Below, piece after piece: positions 33,852 to 43,043 of a DNA stretch of 64,000 bases. This DNA is from RUG100 sp034927505 (GTDB lineage: Bacteria > Bacillota > Clostridia > Peptostreptococcales > Anaerovoracaceae): contig JAYFPY010000008.1 in assembly GCA_034927505.1 (NCBI GenBank), positions 1-64,000 of the forward strand, written 5' to 3'. The notes below the pieces were generated by a model. The model saw only the letters and a list, made by a program, of their open reading frames with translations, ran no database searches and was not told where the DNA came from. Both the position numbers and the translations under genes were made by a program. Each line of letters begins with the position of its first letter. The stretch's first letter is position 1.

Positions 33852-35210
33852 TTATTTCAATCCATATTCATTCTGTTTATTCAGCAGCTGCCGCCGGGTT
33901 ATGCCCAATGTCTCTGCCACTTCATCCATATCTCCATCGTATTCGTCTATCAGCCGGCTGATATATTCTTTTTCTGCTCTTCCTCTGTATTCCTTCAACG
34001 TCATATATCCGTCTTCCTCCGGCATCAGTATTCCTCCGGATTTTTTCCCCACAGCATCTGCAGGAAGGTATTCTTTTCTTATTTCTCCTCTTGCCGACAG
34101 AACGACCATTCGCTCTATGATGTTCTTCAATTCTCTTATATTCCCCGGGTAGTCGTATTCCTGAAGGAATTCCATGACCGCAGGTTCTATATCGGTTATC
34201 TTCTTTTTCATTTCAGTCTGATACTGATGCAGGAAATATTTTATAAAAACCGGTATATCTTCTCGCCGTTCACGCAGCGGAGGCAGTTCCAGCACTATTG
34301 TGCTCAGTCTGTAGAACAGATCACTTCGGAAGGTTTCATCATCCATATCTTTGTGCAGATCTCTGTTGGTAGCTGTTATCAGCCTGAAATCCGTATCTAC
34401 AGGCGTAGTGCTGCCCAGTCTGTAGATACGCTTGTTTTCTATTACTTTCAGCAGTTTTGCCTGTATCTTCATGGACACTCCGCCGATCTCATCAAGGAAA
34501 AGTGTCCCCTTGTCCGCAGCCTCGAACAGGCCTGTATGGCGCCTGTCCGCCCCTGTAAAAGCCCCCTTCTCGTGTCCGAACAGCTCTGATTCCAGTATGC
34601 TTTCCGACAAGGCCTGACAGTTCAGTTCCATGAAATTTCTGTCCCGGCGTTTACTCTTTTCATGTATATAGTTTGCAAGAGCTTCCTTCCCGGACCCGGA
34701 TTCGCCCAGTATCAGTATGTTCGAATCGCTTTCTGCAGCCCGCTCTGCCAGTACCAGCATCTGCCGGTATTTTTCATTGCGGCTGTCCTGCGTATACGTT
34801 GTCCTGCCCACCTTTTTTTTCAGGACTTCGTTTTCATTCTGTATGATTTTCACATCGGCGACTTTTGAAACTTCCAACAGCAGCTCTTCCGGGTCATTGC
34901 CCTTTGTCACATACCCGAAAGCTCCCTGTTTCATTGCTGTAACAGCTTTTTCAATGGTCCCGAAAGCTGTGAGCATTATTATCTCACAGCTGCTCCATCT
35001 TGCCTTTACTCTTTTGATCAGTTCCAGCCCGTCCATTCCCGGCATGGAAAGATCCGTTATTACAAGATCGTAGGGCTTTTCTTCCAGTTTTTTCATCGCC
35101 GAACTGCCGTCATTGCAGGTTTCGACATCATATCCTTTTGTGCTCAGTATGGTCTTCAACACATCGCAGTAATCCTGCTCGTCATCGACCACCAGTATTT
35201 CCAGTTTCAT
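33852..35210 (-). CDS. Sigma-54-dependent response regulator (NtrC family)
   Basis: This 452-residue activator has three parts. The receiver domain (1-120) has phospho-Asp in LVITDLSMPGMDG near 53. The AAA+ domain (about 140-380) has the P-loop GESGSGKE, the sigma-54 contact loop GAFTGA, Walker B GTLFLDEIG and the Arg-finger region. A C-terminal Fis-type helix-turn-helix (MDEVAETLGITRRQLLNKQNEYG) binds DNA. Its ATG overlaps the stop of the sensor kinase gene. The operon also encodes a permease, and two sigma-54-type promoters lie immediately downstream before two more permeases, so these are the likely targets. The sensed compound is unknown. Confidence 0.93.
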   Translation of the reverse strand: MKLEILVVDDEQDYCDVLKTILSTKGYDVETCNDGSSAMKKLEEKPYDLVITDLSMPGMDGLELIKRVKARWSSCEIIMLTAFGTIEKAVTAMKQGAFGYVTKGNDPEELLLEVSKVADVKIIQNENEVLKKKVGRTTYTQDSRNEKYRQMLVLAERAAESDSNILILGESGSGKEALANYIHEKSKRRDRNFMELNCQALSESILESELFGHEKGAFTGADRRHTGLFEAADKGTLFLDEIGGVSMKIQAKLLKVIENKRIYRLGSTTPVDTDFRLITATNRDLHKDMDDETFRSDLFYRLSTIVLELPPLRERREDIPVFIKYFLHQYQTEMKKKITDIEPAVMEFLQEYDYPGNIRELKNIIERMVVLSARGEIRKEYLPADAVGKKSGGILMPEEDGYMTLKEYRGRAEKEYISRLIDEYDGDMDEVAETLGITRRQLLNKQNEYGLK

Positions 35211-37126
35211 TCTTGACCACCTCCGGCTACAGGAAATTTAAGTCTGAATACGGTCCCCTCTCCCGGTTTGCTTTCCACCCGGATATCTCCGTACATTTTG
35301 CCTGTTTCATTATACACTATATACATACCAAGTCCATTGCCGTTCTGTCCGCCTTTTGTCGTAAAGAAGGGATTGAATACATTTTTAAGCACATCTTCAT
35401 CCATACCGCATCCGTCATCTGTGAACGTCAGTATGAAAAATTCTCCATCTTTCTGCACGTCGATGCCTATTGCGCCTTCGCCGCTGATGGCGTCAACACT
35501 GTTTGACAGCAGATTTATCAATATTATGTCCAGCGATTCCACACATATCCTGACACGGAAATCGGACTCCCTGTCGAAATCCAGGCTTATATTCTTTTTT
35601 TTCATCAGTCCTTCATTCAGTATCAGAAGTTCGCTGATATGCTCCTTCAGCATTACTTCTTCGGATCTCATATCCGACTGTTTTGAAAAATCCAGCAGAT
35701 TCGTTATTATGTTTCCGGACCTTTCGACTGCCTTTTCTATCACTGCAACAGATTCTTTTTTCAGTTTTTCATCCTCTGAATTTTTCAGTATATAGCAGTG
35801 ATTTCTGATCAGGCCCAGCGGGTTTCGTATTTCATGGGCAACGCCGGCCGCCAGCTGACCTACGGCGATCATCTTATTGTGCTGCAGCATCTGCCGCTCT
35901 GCCATCTTGACATCAGTGACATCAGTGGCCATAAACAGCAGTTTGGCAACTCTGCCGGTCCCCATATCTATCGGATATATATCGATATCCAGTATTTTTC
36001 TTTCATTGGTTATTATAACATTCTGACCGTTTCCGGTATCGCATATCTGTTTTAGTATGCCGTTTATTTTCCACTGGTTTTTCACCTCGAAGGACATGAC
36101 ATCAGCAATGTTTTTGCCTATTATATCCATACCCGACATTTCAAGAAAAGCCATCATCGCTCTGTTTGCATTTTCTACCGAACCGTCGGGAGCCATCTCT
36201 GCCATATACAGAGGTACGCCGTTGAAAGTAGTGTCCATTTCCGATTTGCTCTCTTTCAGCTGACGCATCCTGTTTGTCAGTTCTTCATACAGATTTCTTG
36301 TAGTGATGAAATATATGAGGAATGCTCCGAATACGGAGATAAATATTATCAGCACCAGTATGAAACTGTTTGAAAAATTGCTTCCCGCATTGAAAGCTTT
36401 CTCAGCATATATATCCGCCACTTCATACATAGTTGCATCGAATTTCGGCACCAGCATGCATATGTTTTTTTCAAATACAGTCTGGCTTGTGGATACATAT
36501 CCGGCGCCGGTACTGCCTAGCCGGTCAGTCAGCAGGACTTCGTCTCCTATGATAAAATCTGCTTTTTCTGCCACAGCTGTTTTGACCGCCTGCTGCGCAT
36601 CTGCTGCTATGGAAACTTTTATTTTTTTTCTGTTGTATTTGAGTTTTTTCAGTTCATTGTCCGAAAGGTCCCCGTCTATCACTACCCCTGTGAAGGATTC
36701 CTTTTGGTTTAGCTGTTTTTCGGATATCCGCGATGTCCTGAACACTACGCCGCTGATCTGATCCACAGGTTTTGTCAGCAGGCCTTTTGATGCTACATTT
36801 TTGCGGTTGCCGTTGCCGACTGCCACCAGTGTGACATCCGGATCGCTGTCTGTGAACACCGGTTTCAGATCGCCGGACTGGAATACTCCCTGCAGCTCGT
36901 AGCGAAGAGGACCGTTCTTCGACGTCAGATATGCGATGTCTTCATCTGTTCCGATCCTGAGGGTTTTATTTTTATCTATCCATTCCTGCTGCGTCCTGCT
37001 CAGCGAAACGCTGTCGCCCTTCCTGTCTGTTATATGCAGCGGCGACTCTACAGCGCTGTATGCAAAAAGACAGATTATCGCTGCAGCTGCAGCTGCAATT
37101 ATCATTTGTCGGGATTTCTTTTTCAT
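35207..37126 (-). CDS. Sensor histidine kinase with extracytoplasmic binding-like domain and PAS domain
   Basis: This 639-residue kinase pairs with the adjacent sigma-54 regulator. A signal-anchor (8-27) is followed by an extracytoplasmic region of about 220 residues with SBP_bac_3-like features (TLRIGTDEDIAYLT, KADFIIGDEVLLTDRLG), then a membrane segment (about 258-278). A PAS domain follows (TTFNGVPLYMAEMAPDGSVENANRAM), then HisKA with GVAHEIRNPLG (phospho-His), NLLSNSVDAI, DDGCGMD and GNGLGMYIV. The H-box type HEIRNPL is typical of NtrB/ZraS-like kinases. ATGA overlaps link it to the permease before it and to the regulator after it. It probably senses an amino acid or amine outside the cell. 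Confidence 0.9.
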   Translation of the reverse strand: MKKKSRQMIIAAAAAAIICLFAYSAVESPLHITDRKGDSVSLSRTQQEWIDKNKTLRIGTDEDIAYLTSKNGPLRYELQGVFQSGDLKPVFTDSDPDVTLVAVGNGNRKNVASKGLLTKPVDQISGVVFRTSRISEKQLNQKESFTGVVIDGDLSDNELKKLKYNRKKIKVSIAADAQQAVKTAVAEKADFIIGDEVLLTDRLGSTGAGYVSTSQTVFEKNICMLVPKFDATMYEVADIYAEKAFNAGSNFSNSFILVLIIFISVFGAFLIYFITTRNLYEELTNRMRQLKESKSEMDTTFNGVPLYMAEMAPDGSVENANRAMMAFLEMSGMDIIGKNIADVMSFEVKNQWKINGILKQICDTGNGQNVIITNERKILDIDIYPIDMGTGRVAKLLFMATDVTDVKMAERQMLQHNKMIAVGQLAAGVAHEIRNPLGLIRNHCYILKNSEDEKLKKESVAVIEKAVERSGNIITNLLDFSKQSDMRSEEVMLKEHISELLILNEGLMKKKNISLDFDRESDFRVRICVESLDIILINLLSNSVDAISGEGAIGIDVQKDGEFFILTFTDDGCGMDEDVLKNVFNPFFTTKGGQNGNGLGMYIVYNETGKMYGDIRVESKPGEGTVFRLKFPVAGGGQE

Positions 37127-38562
37127 TTCTGAGCCTCCCTGTCCTGCAGCCGCCTTGCCAGTTTGTCACCGAAAATAAGATGTTCTCTTTCCTCCCGTGA
37201 AATCTTCCCGTTGGATCTGTGGCATCCCAGATTCAGTATGATCCCGAATATGAACCATACGGCTATCACAGCGATGGCCGGGTGGTATTCCTCCTGACTG
37301 GATGCATTAACGATATATATTACAAAGTATATTATGGTCATTATGAATATTATCAACGGAGCAGCAATGCTTTTGCCTGCCCTGAAAGGCCTTTGTAGCT
37401 CCGGTTCCTTTATTCGAAGGATCACACACGAAAAGGCCACACAGCAGTATGAGAACAGTGCGCATGCCGAACTGGTATTTACCATCCAGTTCAATACGCT
37501 TTTCCCCATGAGCATCGCCAGCATGCATATTATCCCAACGACCAGCACCGCCACCCAGGGCGTGTTGAACCGCCTTCCTGTCGTGGCGAACACTTTCGGT
37601 ATCATTCTTGCTCTTCCCATTGCGAATATCAGCCTGCTGGCTCCCCGGAAAAAACCGTTCCAGCTGGTCAGTATGCCCAGCAGTCCGACCCATATCAGTA
37701 TGGTCGCAAATTTTTCGTTGCCGAAGATATATGCGCATACATCCAGCGCGGGAAGTTCTCCCGAACCGCGTACCTCTTCAGGCGCTCCCAGTCCCACCGA
37801 GATTATTATCATCAGGTACCAGATGGAAGAGATAACGATACATACGATCATCATCTTTCCTATGTCTCTTCCCCCTATGTTCATTTCCTCTGCAGACTGG
37901 GGTATTACTTCAAATCCGATCAGCATGGACGGCATCAGAAGCATGACATAGAACACTCCCGAAACATCCTTGAATCCGCTGCCTATGTTCTCTACACTTC
38001 CGAATGATATGCCTCCAAGGAGCATCATTATTCCCATGCCGATTATTACGATCGTCGCCATGACCTGAAATATTATTGCAGGTTTTGTACCAAAAAGATT
38101 CAAGAACATCATTACCAGCCCGCCGGCCGCTCCGACAAGGGCCCACGAAAGATATACCGGCTCTCCGGCCACCTCCCACAAAAAAATACTGTCGGGTATG
38201 GGCAGAAGGTAATCCAGCGCACTGGCCAGAGCAATGCCCTCCCAGACTGCCACCCCCAGATAAGCCAGCACCATGGTCCATCCTACCGCCCAGCTGAATT
38301 TCAGGCCTACCGCCCGGTAGGCGTAGACCATTTCACCGCCGAACAGAGGGAGCGCCGATGTCAGCTCGCCGTATGCCATGCCTATTAGCAGTATCACGCC
38401 GATGCCTGCAGCAAATGCTATGATCGTACCCCAAAAACCGGCCTGCGTCAGCCACGTCGTTATGAGTATTATCCATACCCAGCCTACCATGGTGCCGAAT
38501 CCCAGTGCGATTATATCGGTTCGCCCCATTGCTCTGGCCAGTCCTGTTCTGTTCTCACTCAA
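37123..38562 (-). CDS. APC-family amino acid/polyamine permease (copy 3, in the regulator operon)
   Basis: This 479-residue transporter has about 12 membrane segments and the APC features DIIALGFGTMVGWVWIIL and IGFEVIPQSAEEMNIGGRDIGK. It is related to, but more divergent than, the two tandem permeases. The start is a TTG at 38562, supported by AAAGGTGG nine to ten bases upstream, and it lies four bases after the mtaB stop. Its last codon overlaps the ATG of the sensor kinase. Linkage suggests it imports the compound that the kinase detects, or acts as a co-sensor; both are inferences. Confidence 0.9.
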   Translation of the reverse strand: MSENRTGLARAMGRTDIIALGFGTMVGWVWIILITTWLTQAGFWGTIIAFAAGIGVILLIGMAYGELTSALPLFGGEMVYAYRAVGLKFSWAVGWTMVLAYLGVAVWEGIALASALDYLLPIPDSIFLWEVAGEPVYLSWALVGAAGGLVMMFLNLFGTKPAIIFQVMATIVIIGMGIMMLLGGISFGSVENIGSGFKDVSGVFYVMLLMPSMLIGFEVIPQSAEEMNIGGRDIGKMMIVCIVISSIWYLMIIISVGLGAPEEVRGSGELPALDVCAYIFGNEKFATILIWVGLLGILTSWNGFFRGASRLIFAMGRARMIPKVFATTGRRFNTPWVAVLVVGIICMLAMLMGKSVLNWMVNTSSACALFSYCCVAFSCVILRIKEPELQRPFRAGKSIAAPLIIFIMTIIYFVIYIVNASSQEEYHPAIAVIAVWFIFGIILNLGCHRSNGKISREEREHLIFGDKLARRLQDREAQK

Positions 38563-38565
38563 GGT

Positions 38566-39843
38566 TCAGACCACCTTTCCGTATACTCCGTCTTTGTACA
38601 GTTCTTCTATCAGTACATCGGCAAATCCGTTCTCCGGCGTGCAGCCGTCATCGGCATAAACTTTGATGTAATTGTCGCTGTATCCCGATATATATCCTTC
38701 GTTTCTGTCACTGCTCTCAAAGAGGACTCTGGCTTTCGTTCCTATATTTTTCTTCAAAAAGTCTTCAGCCGCGGCACTGCCCCGGTCCATCAGTTCTCCC
38801 AGGCGCTTTTTCTTTTCCGAAGGATCTGTCTGATCTTTCATTCTTTCCGCCTTGGTCCCCGGTCTGGCGGAGAATCTGAAGGCATGGACTTTACCGAATC
38901 CGGATCTTTCCACAGCTTCTAAAGACATCTGATGGTCCTCTTCGGTCTCTCCAGGAAAGCCGGCTATCATATCCGTGGTAATGCCGTAGAGAGGATCGAA
39001 GTCTCTTATTGTATCGACTATCTCAAAGTACTGCTCCCTGCTGTAGGGACGGTCCATGGCTTTCAGTATCCGGTCGCTGCCGCTCTGCATTGAAAGATGC
39101 AGATGATGACACAGTCTTTTTGATCGAAACAGTTCTTCTATGAAACTTTTGTCTGCCACAGTAGGTTCAAGAGAAGACAGACGGACTCTGAAGTCTCCTT
39201 CCATCCGGTCCAGCTTGTCTAAAAGCCCCGGCAGATCGCTATAAAGAGCCGTATTGATCCCTGTCAGTATCAGCTCCCGAAATCCGGAACCCACAAGTTT
39301 CTCCGCTTCTTCAAGGATATCCTTCTCATCCCGGCACCTGACCGGACCTCTGGCATATGGTATAACACAGTAACTGCAGAATCTGTCGCAGCCTTCTTCT
39401 ATTTTGATGTAGGCTCTGGTCCTGGATTCCATGCTGGTCACCGGTCCGGTCTCCTCGTACTCCGACAGATCGTCCCTTTCCAGTACATGTCTGTTGGACG
39501 CCGCCGGATCGAAATCTCTGACGTACCCCGGGATCTTGTGTTTTTCATTGGTGCCCGCTATAATATCCACCTGAGGGATATCGGCTACATCATCCGGACT
39601 TATCTGAACATAACAACCCGTCACAACTATAAGACTGTCCGGGTTGAGTTTTTTCATTCTCCTTATGTACTGTCTGGACTTTCTGTCTGCAAGGCCGGTG
39701 ACTGTACATGTGTTTATCACATATACATCTGCATGATCATTTTCACCAACGATCTCATATCCCTCACCCAGGAACTGTTCTCTAAGGGATTCGGTTTCAT
39801 ACTGATTCACCTTGCATCCCAGTGTATGAAAAGCTATCTTCAT
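38566..39843 (-). CDS. mtaB: tRNA t6A37 methylthiotransferase MtaB
   Basis: MtaB converts N6-threonylcarbamoyladenosine at tRNA position 37 to its 2-methylthio form, stabilising ANN codon reading. The 425-residue protein has an N-terminal MTTase domain (HTLGCKVNQYE, NTCTVTGLADRKSRQ, VTGCYVQ) supplying three cluster-binding Cys. The radical-SAM motif CDRFCSYC follows, with VPYARG-like ICPYARG context, and a C-terminal TRAM domain. It lies between a CNNM/CBS gene (4-base overlap) and the permease operon, and is probably co-transcribed with both. Confidence 0.94.
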   Translation of the reverse strand: MKIAFHTLGCKVNQYETESLREQFLGEGYEIVGENDHADVYVINTCTVTGLADRKSRQYIRRMKKLNPDSLIVVTGCYVQISPDDVADIPQVDIIAGTNEKHKIPGYVRDFDPAASNRHVLERDDLSEYEETGPVTSMESRTRAYIKIEEGCDRFCSYCVIPYARGPVRCRDEKDILEEAEKLVGSGFRELILTGINTALYSDLPGLLDKLDRMEGDFRVRLSSLEPTVADKSFIEELFRSKRLCHHLHLSMQSGSDRILKAMDRPYSREQYFEIVDTIRDFDPLYGITTDMIAGFPGETEEDHQMSLEAVERSGFGKVHAFRFSARPGTKAERMKDQTDPSEKKKRLGELMDRGSAAAEDFLKKNIGTKARVLFESSDRNEGYISGYSDNYIKVYADDGCTPENGFADVLIEELYKDGVYGKVV

Positions 39844-41183
39844 TCTTTTTCCTCAGTTTTTTCTTCATCTTTGTCGCCGGCGGGAGCAATATGCATCCTG
39901 ATCCGTTCAAGTCTCCTGTCCTTTACTGATTCGATAGTAAATGTATAATTCTCATATTCTACCACCTTGTTGTAGTGCTCTTCATCATCGGGTATTTCAC
40001 CCAGGATGTCTATGAGAAGGCCTCCTACTGTCTCGCTGTTTTCCGACTCCAGATCGCTGCCCGTTTCTTCATTGATATCGTCAAGATCCATTGCCCCGTC
40101 TATATAGAATGTCTCGTCATCTATTTTTTCTATCTTGGGTTCCTCTTCATCATATTCGTCATCGATATCTCCCATTACTTCCTCGATCAGATCCTCCATG
40201 GTGACTATGCCTGTGAATCCGCCGTATTCATCTATAAGTATAGCGATATGCTGCTTTGTCTTCTGCAGTTCAAAAAAGAGAGCATCGATGTTCTTCGAAT
40301 CGGGAACGAAGAAGGGATCCCTGAGTATCTTGCTGATATACACATTGTCGAATCCGTATTCCCACGCCTTGATCATATAGTCCTTGATGTTCAGTATACC
40401 GATTATATTATCGCTGTCATTGTCGTATACAGGTATCCTAGAGTACCTCATACCCATAAGATCGTTTATGTAGTCCGATGCCGGAGCGTTGATGTCTATG
40501 GAAAAAACATCTGTACGAGGCGTCATCACCTCATAAGCCAGCTTGTCGTCGAAGGCAAAGATAGAGTTTATCATCTTTTTTCCCTCTTCTTTTATGACGC
40601 CCGTTTCCTGCCCTACTTCCAGCATGGACATAACATCTTCTTCCGAAAATTCTTCATCGGTGATGCCTGTGTGCTGCTGAGTTATGACAAGGAGGAGATT
40701 GGTGATCCCGTTGGCTGCAGCAACGAAGGGTCTGCACAGCGCTGAGAAAAAACCGGCGTATCCTGCCAGAGCCAGAGCAACGCCTTCAGAATGCTGGATC
40801 GCCACCTGTTTCGGGAATGTCCGTGCAAAAACCAGAAATATGCAGGACACTATCACTGTCAGGATGAGTATGGACCACTGGGTCGCATAAGGGATCCCGC
40901 TGTTTACAAAATAACTGCGCAGAGTCATGGTCGCGCCGTGAGCCACCATTGCACTGGCCAGAAAACCGGCAAATGTGATCACCACCTGAACGGCTGAAAG
41001 AAAGCGGGCGGGATGATCGAAAATCTTTACCAGCTTTTCAGCTCTTTTATCTCCATCATCGGCCATGCTCCTTATACTGTTTCTGTTTACCGATGTGATA
41101 GCCTTTCCCGCCGCCGAAAGCAGCCCGCACACTACCAGTATCAAAATATAAAATACTATTTCAAGAATAAGCATTGTTTTCAT
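39840..41183 (-). CDS. CNNM/CBS-domain membrane protein (hemolysin family, CorC/TlyC type)
   Basis: This 447-residue protein has an N-terminal DUF21/CNNM membrane domain with four hydrophobic segments (about 5-25, 62-82, 92-112, 130-150). A pair of CBS domains follows (MTPRTDVFSIDINAPASDYI to VTMEDLIEEVMGDI), then a CorC_HlyC-type C-terminal domain ending near residue 430. Homologues act in Mg2+ or Co2+ export, or in divalent-cation homeostasis; the old 'hemolysin' name is misleading. It overlaps the adjacent U32 peptidase gene and mtaB by four bases each, in the minus-strand run. Confidence 0.9.
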   Translation of the reverse strand: MKTMLILEIVFYILILVVCGLLSAAGKAITSVNRNSIRSMADDGDKRAEKLVKIFDHPARFLSAVQVVITFAGFLASAMVAHGATMTLRSYFVNSGIPYATQWSILILTVIVSCIFLVFARTFPKQVAIQHSEGVALALAGYAGFFSALCRPFVAAANGITNLLLVITQQHTGITDEEFSEEDVMSMLEVGQETGVIKEEGKKMINSIFAFDDKLAYEVMTPRTDVFSIDINAPASDYINDLMGMRYSRIPVYDNDSDNIIGILNIKDYMIKAWEYGFDNVYISKILRDPFFVPDSKNIDALFFELQKTKQHIAILIDEYGGFTGIVTMEDLIEEVMGDIDDEYDEEEPKIEKIDDETFYIDGAMDLDDINEETGSDLESENSETVGGLLIDILGEIPDDEEHYNKVVEYENYTFTIESVKDRRLERIRMHIAPAGDKDEEKTEEKE

Positions 41184-42403
41184 TTTTTCTTCCTCAATAT
41201 GTATCCGGGTCCGACCGGTCTTTTAGTCTTTATATACAGTGTCTGCTGCGGGTGAGGCGCAGACTCTATCGGTTCCATATCCTCATCCAGGAGCACTTCC
41301 AGTTTCTGTGCAAAAAAATCAGTGCCGGGTCCGAATATTTCGATTTCCTCGCCTGCATTCATCTTGTTTCTCTGTTCCACACAGGCCATGCCGGTCTTGC
41401 TGTCGTAGCTTTTTACCACCCCTGTGAATGAATAGTCCCTGGTATATGCGCTGGTCCTGTAATTCTGATCCATGTTTGTCGGCCTGTCATAATAGAACCC
41501 GGTGGTGAATTCCCTATGGCTTGCCTTGCTCAGCTCCGAGAGCCATGCGGGATCGAATGAGTATCCGTCAGGATCGGCTTCGTAGGCATCGATAGCTTTC
41601 CGGTAAGCCGATACGATAGTCGCCGCGTAGAACATACTCTTCATGCGGCCTTCGATCTTGAATGAAGTCACTCCGGCCCGCGCCAGATCCGGTATATGCT
41701 CTATCATGCACAGATCTTTTGAATTCAAAATATAAGTCCCACGGTCGTCCTCTTCGACAGGATAGTACTCGCCGGGCCTTTGTTCCTCCACCAGCGAATA
41801 TTTCCATCTGCAGGGATGGGCGCACTGGCCTCTGTTGGCGTCTCTTTCTGTCATAAAGTTGGAAAGGAGACAGCGTCCTGAATATGAGATGCACATAGCC
41901 CCCTGTACGAAGGCTTCGATCTCCATGTCGCCGGGTATACGGTCTCTCAGTTCTCTTATTTCTCCCAGGGTCATTTCCCTTGCCAGTACCACCCTTTTTA
42001 CGCCCTGTCTGTACCAGAATCCGGCCGTTCTGTAGTTGGTCATGTTTGCCTGTGTTGAAAGGTGTATCTGAGCATCAGGGACGATCTCTTTTACCATATC
42101 CACTGTTCCCGGGTCGGATACTATGAATGCATCCACGCCAAGATCCCTGATCCTTTCAAGGTAATCCTCCATAGGTTTCAGGTCTTCATTGTGAGGAAAA
42201 ATATTCAAAGCCATATGGCATTTCTTCCCTCTGTCGTGAGCGTATCTGATGCCTTCTTTCATGTCTTCTTCATTGAAGTTTCCAGCACCCGCCCGCAGGC
42301 TGAACATCTCGCCGCCGAAGTATACTGCATCGGCGCCGTAATCCACGGCTGCTTTTAATTTTTCAAGGTCTCCCGCAGGAGCCAGTAATTCTATTTTACT
42401 CAT
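41180..42403 (-). CDS. U32-family protein, probable tRNA prephenate-dependent hydroxylation enzyme (TrhP/YrrO type)
   Basis: This 407-residue protein has the U32 signature: IELLAPAGDLEKLKAAVDYGADAVYFGG at the start, ALNIFPHNED, and the region CISYSGRCLLSNFMTERDANRGQCAHPCRWKY with four conserved Cys that probably hold an iron-sulfur cluster. Bacillus YrrO/TrhP proteins introduce 5-hydroxyuridine at the tRNA wobble position. The gene beside it encodes a TrmR-like methyltransferase that methylates this hydroxyl, so the pair makes chemical sense. The annotation 'peptidase U32' is historical; protease activity is not expected here. It overlaps trmR by eight bases. Confidence 0.88.
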   Translation of the reverse strand: MSKIELLAPAGDLEKLKAAVDYGADAVYFGGEMFSLRAGAGNFNEEDMKEGIRYAHDRGKKCHMALNIFPHNEDLKPMEDYLERIRDLGVDAFIVSDPGTVDMVKEIVPDAQIHLSTQANMTNYRTAGFWYRQGVKRVVLAREMTLGEIRELRDRIPGDMEIEAFVQGAMCISYSGRCLLSNFMTERDANRGQCAHPCRWKYSLVEEQRPGEYYPVEEDDRGTYILNSKDLCMIEHIPDLARAGVTSFKIEGRMKSMFYAATIVSAYRKAIDAYEADPDGYSFDPAWLSELSKASHREFTTGFYYDRPTNMDQNYRTSAYTRDYSFTGVVKSYDSKTGMACVEQRNKMNAGEEIEIFGPGTDFFAQKLEVLLDEDMEPIESAPHPQQTLYIKTKRPVGPGYILRKKK

Positions 42404-43043
42404 TGTTCAATATACTGATGCTGACGCCGTCCCCCACGGGCAGCACGGAAGTGTCCGCAACGCGGCTGTCTGTAATATATTCCAGGAATTCGCGCATCCT
42501 CGCTACGCTGGTCCTGTGTCTTCTTTTCACATCATACTTGTCATCGGCGACTGCAGCCTTCATCAGTATGTTGTCGCAAAACACCACAGCCTTCGGCGCG
42601 GCAAGTCTTGCCGCACTGTCCCAGAACTTTCTGTAATGGCTCTTTGCGGCGTCGATGAATATGAATCCGAACTGTTTGTTTTCCATTTTGCCAAGGATCT
42701 CTGCCGCATCGCCGTGAAGCAGACTGATCCGGTCATCGATCTTCATGTCTTTGAAATTATGCTCTGCAAGAGCATATCTTTCGGCGTCGCTCTCGATAGT
42801 CGTCACCCTGCAGTCAGGCAGAGCCTTTGCCATGACAGCCGCCGAATAGCCGGTGGCGGTCCCTATCTCCAGTATTTCATCCGGCCTTGTCATTTTCAGC
42901 ACGGACAGTATCAGGCTTTCCGTATCCCTCATTATGATCGGGATCCCCGGCTCGGATATCCTGCGCAGCTCCGCCAGCTGCAGGTCTTCCTGTCTGTACA
43001 TACTGTTTAGATACGCCGTCACATCCTCATTTGTGATATTCAT
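42396..43043 (-). CDS. trmR: O-methyltransferase, probable tRNA 5-hydroxyuridine methyltransferase TrmR
   Basis: This 215-residue class I AdoMet methyltransferase has motif I EIGTATGYSAAVMA, the acidic ribose-binding VTTIESDAER, and IFIDAAKSHYRKFWD with the metal-binding Asp, as in the COMT-like family. TrmR (YrrM) of Bacillus methylates 5-hydroxyuridine 34 in tRNA to 5-methoxyuridine. The order mltG-trmR-U32 matches the Bacillus yrrL-yrrM-yrrN/O cluster. Its start overlaps the mltG stop (TAATG). A general catechol-like O-methyltransferase is the alternative if context were ignored. Confidence 0.87.
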   Translation of the reverse strand: MNITNEDVTAYLNSMYRQEDLQLAELRRISEPGIPIIMRDTESLILSVLKMTRPDEILEIGTATGYSAAVMAKALPDCRVTTIESDAERYALAEHNFKDMKIDDRISLLHGDAAEILGKMENKQFGFIFIDAAKSHYRKFWDSAARLAAPKAVVFCDNILMKAAVADDKYDVKRRHRTSVARMREFLEYITDSRVADTSVLPVGDGVSISILNNE

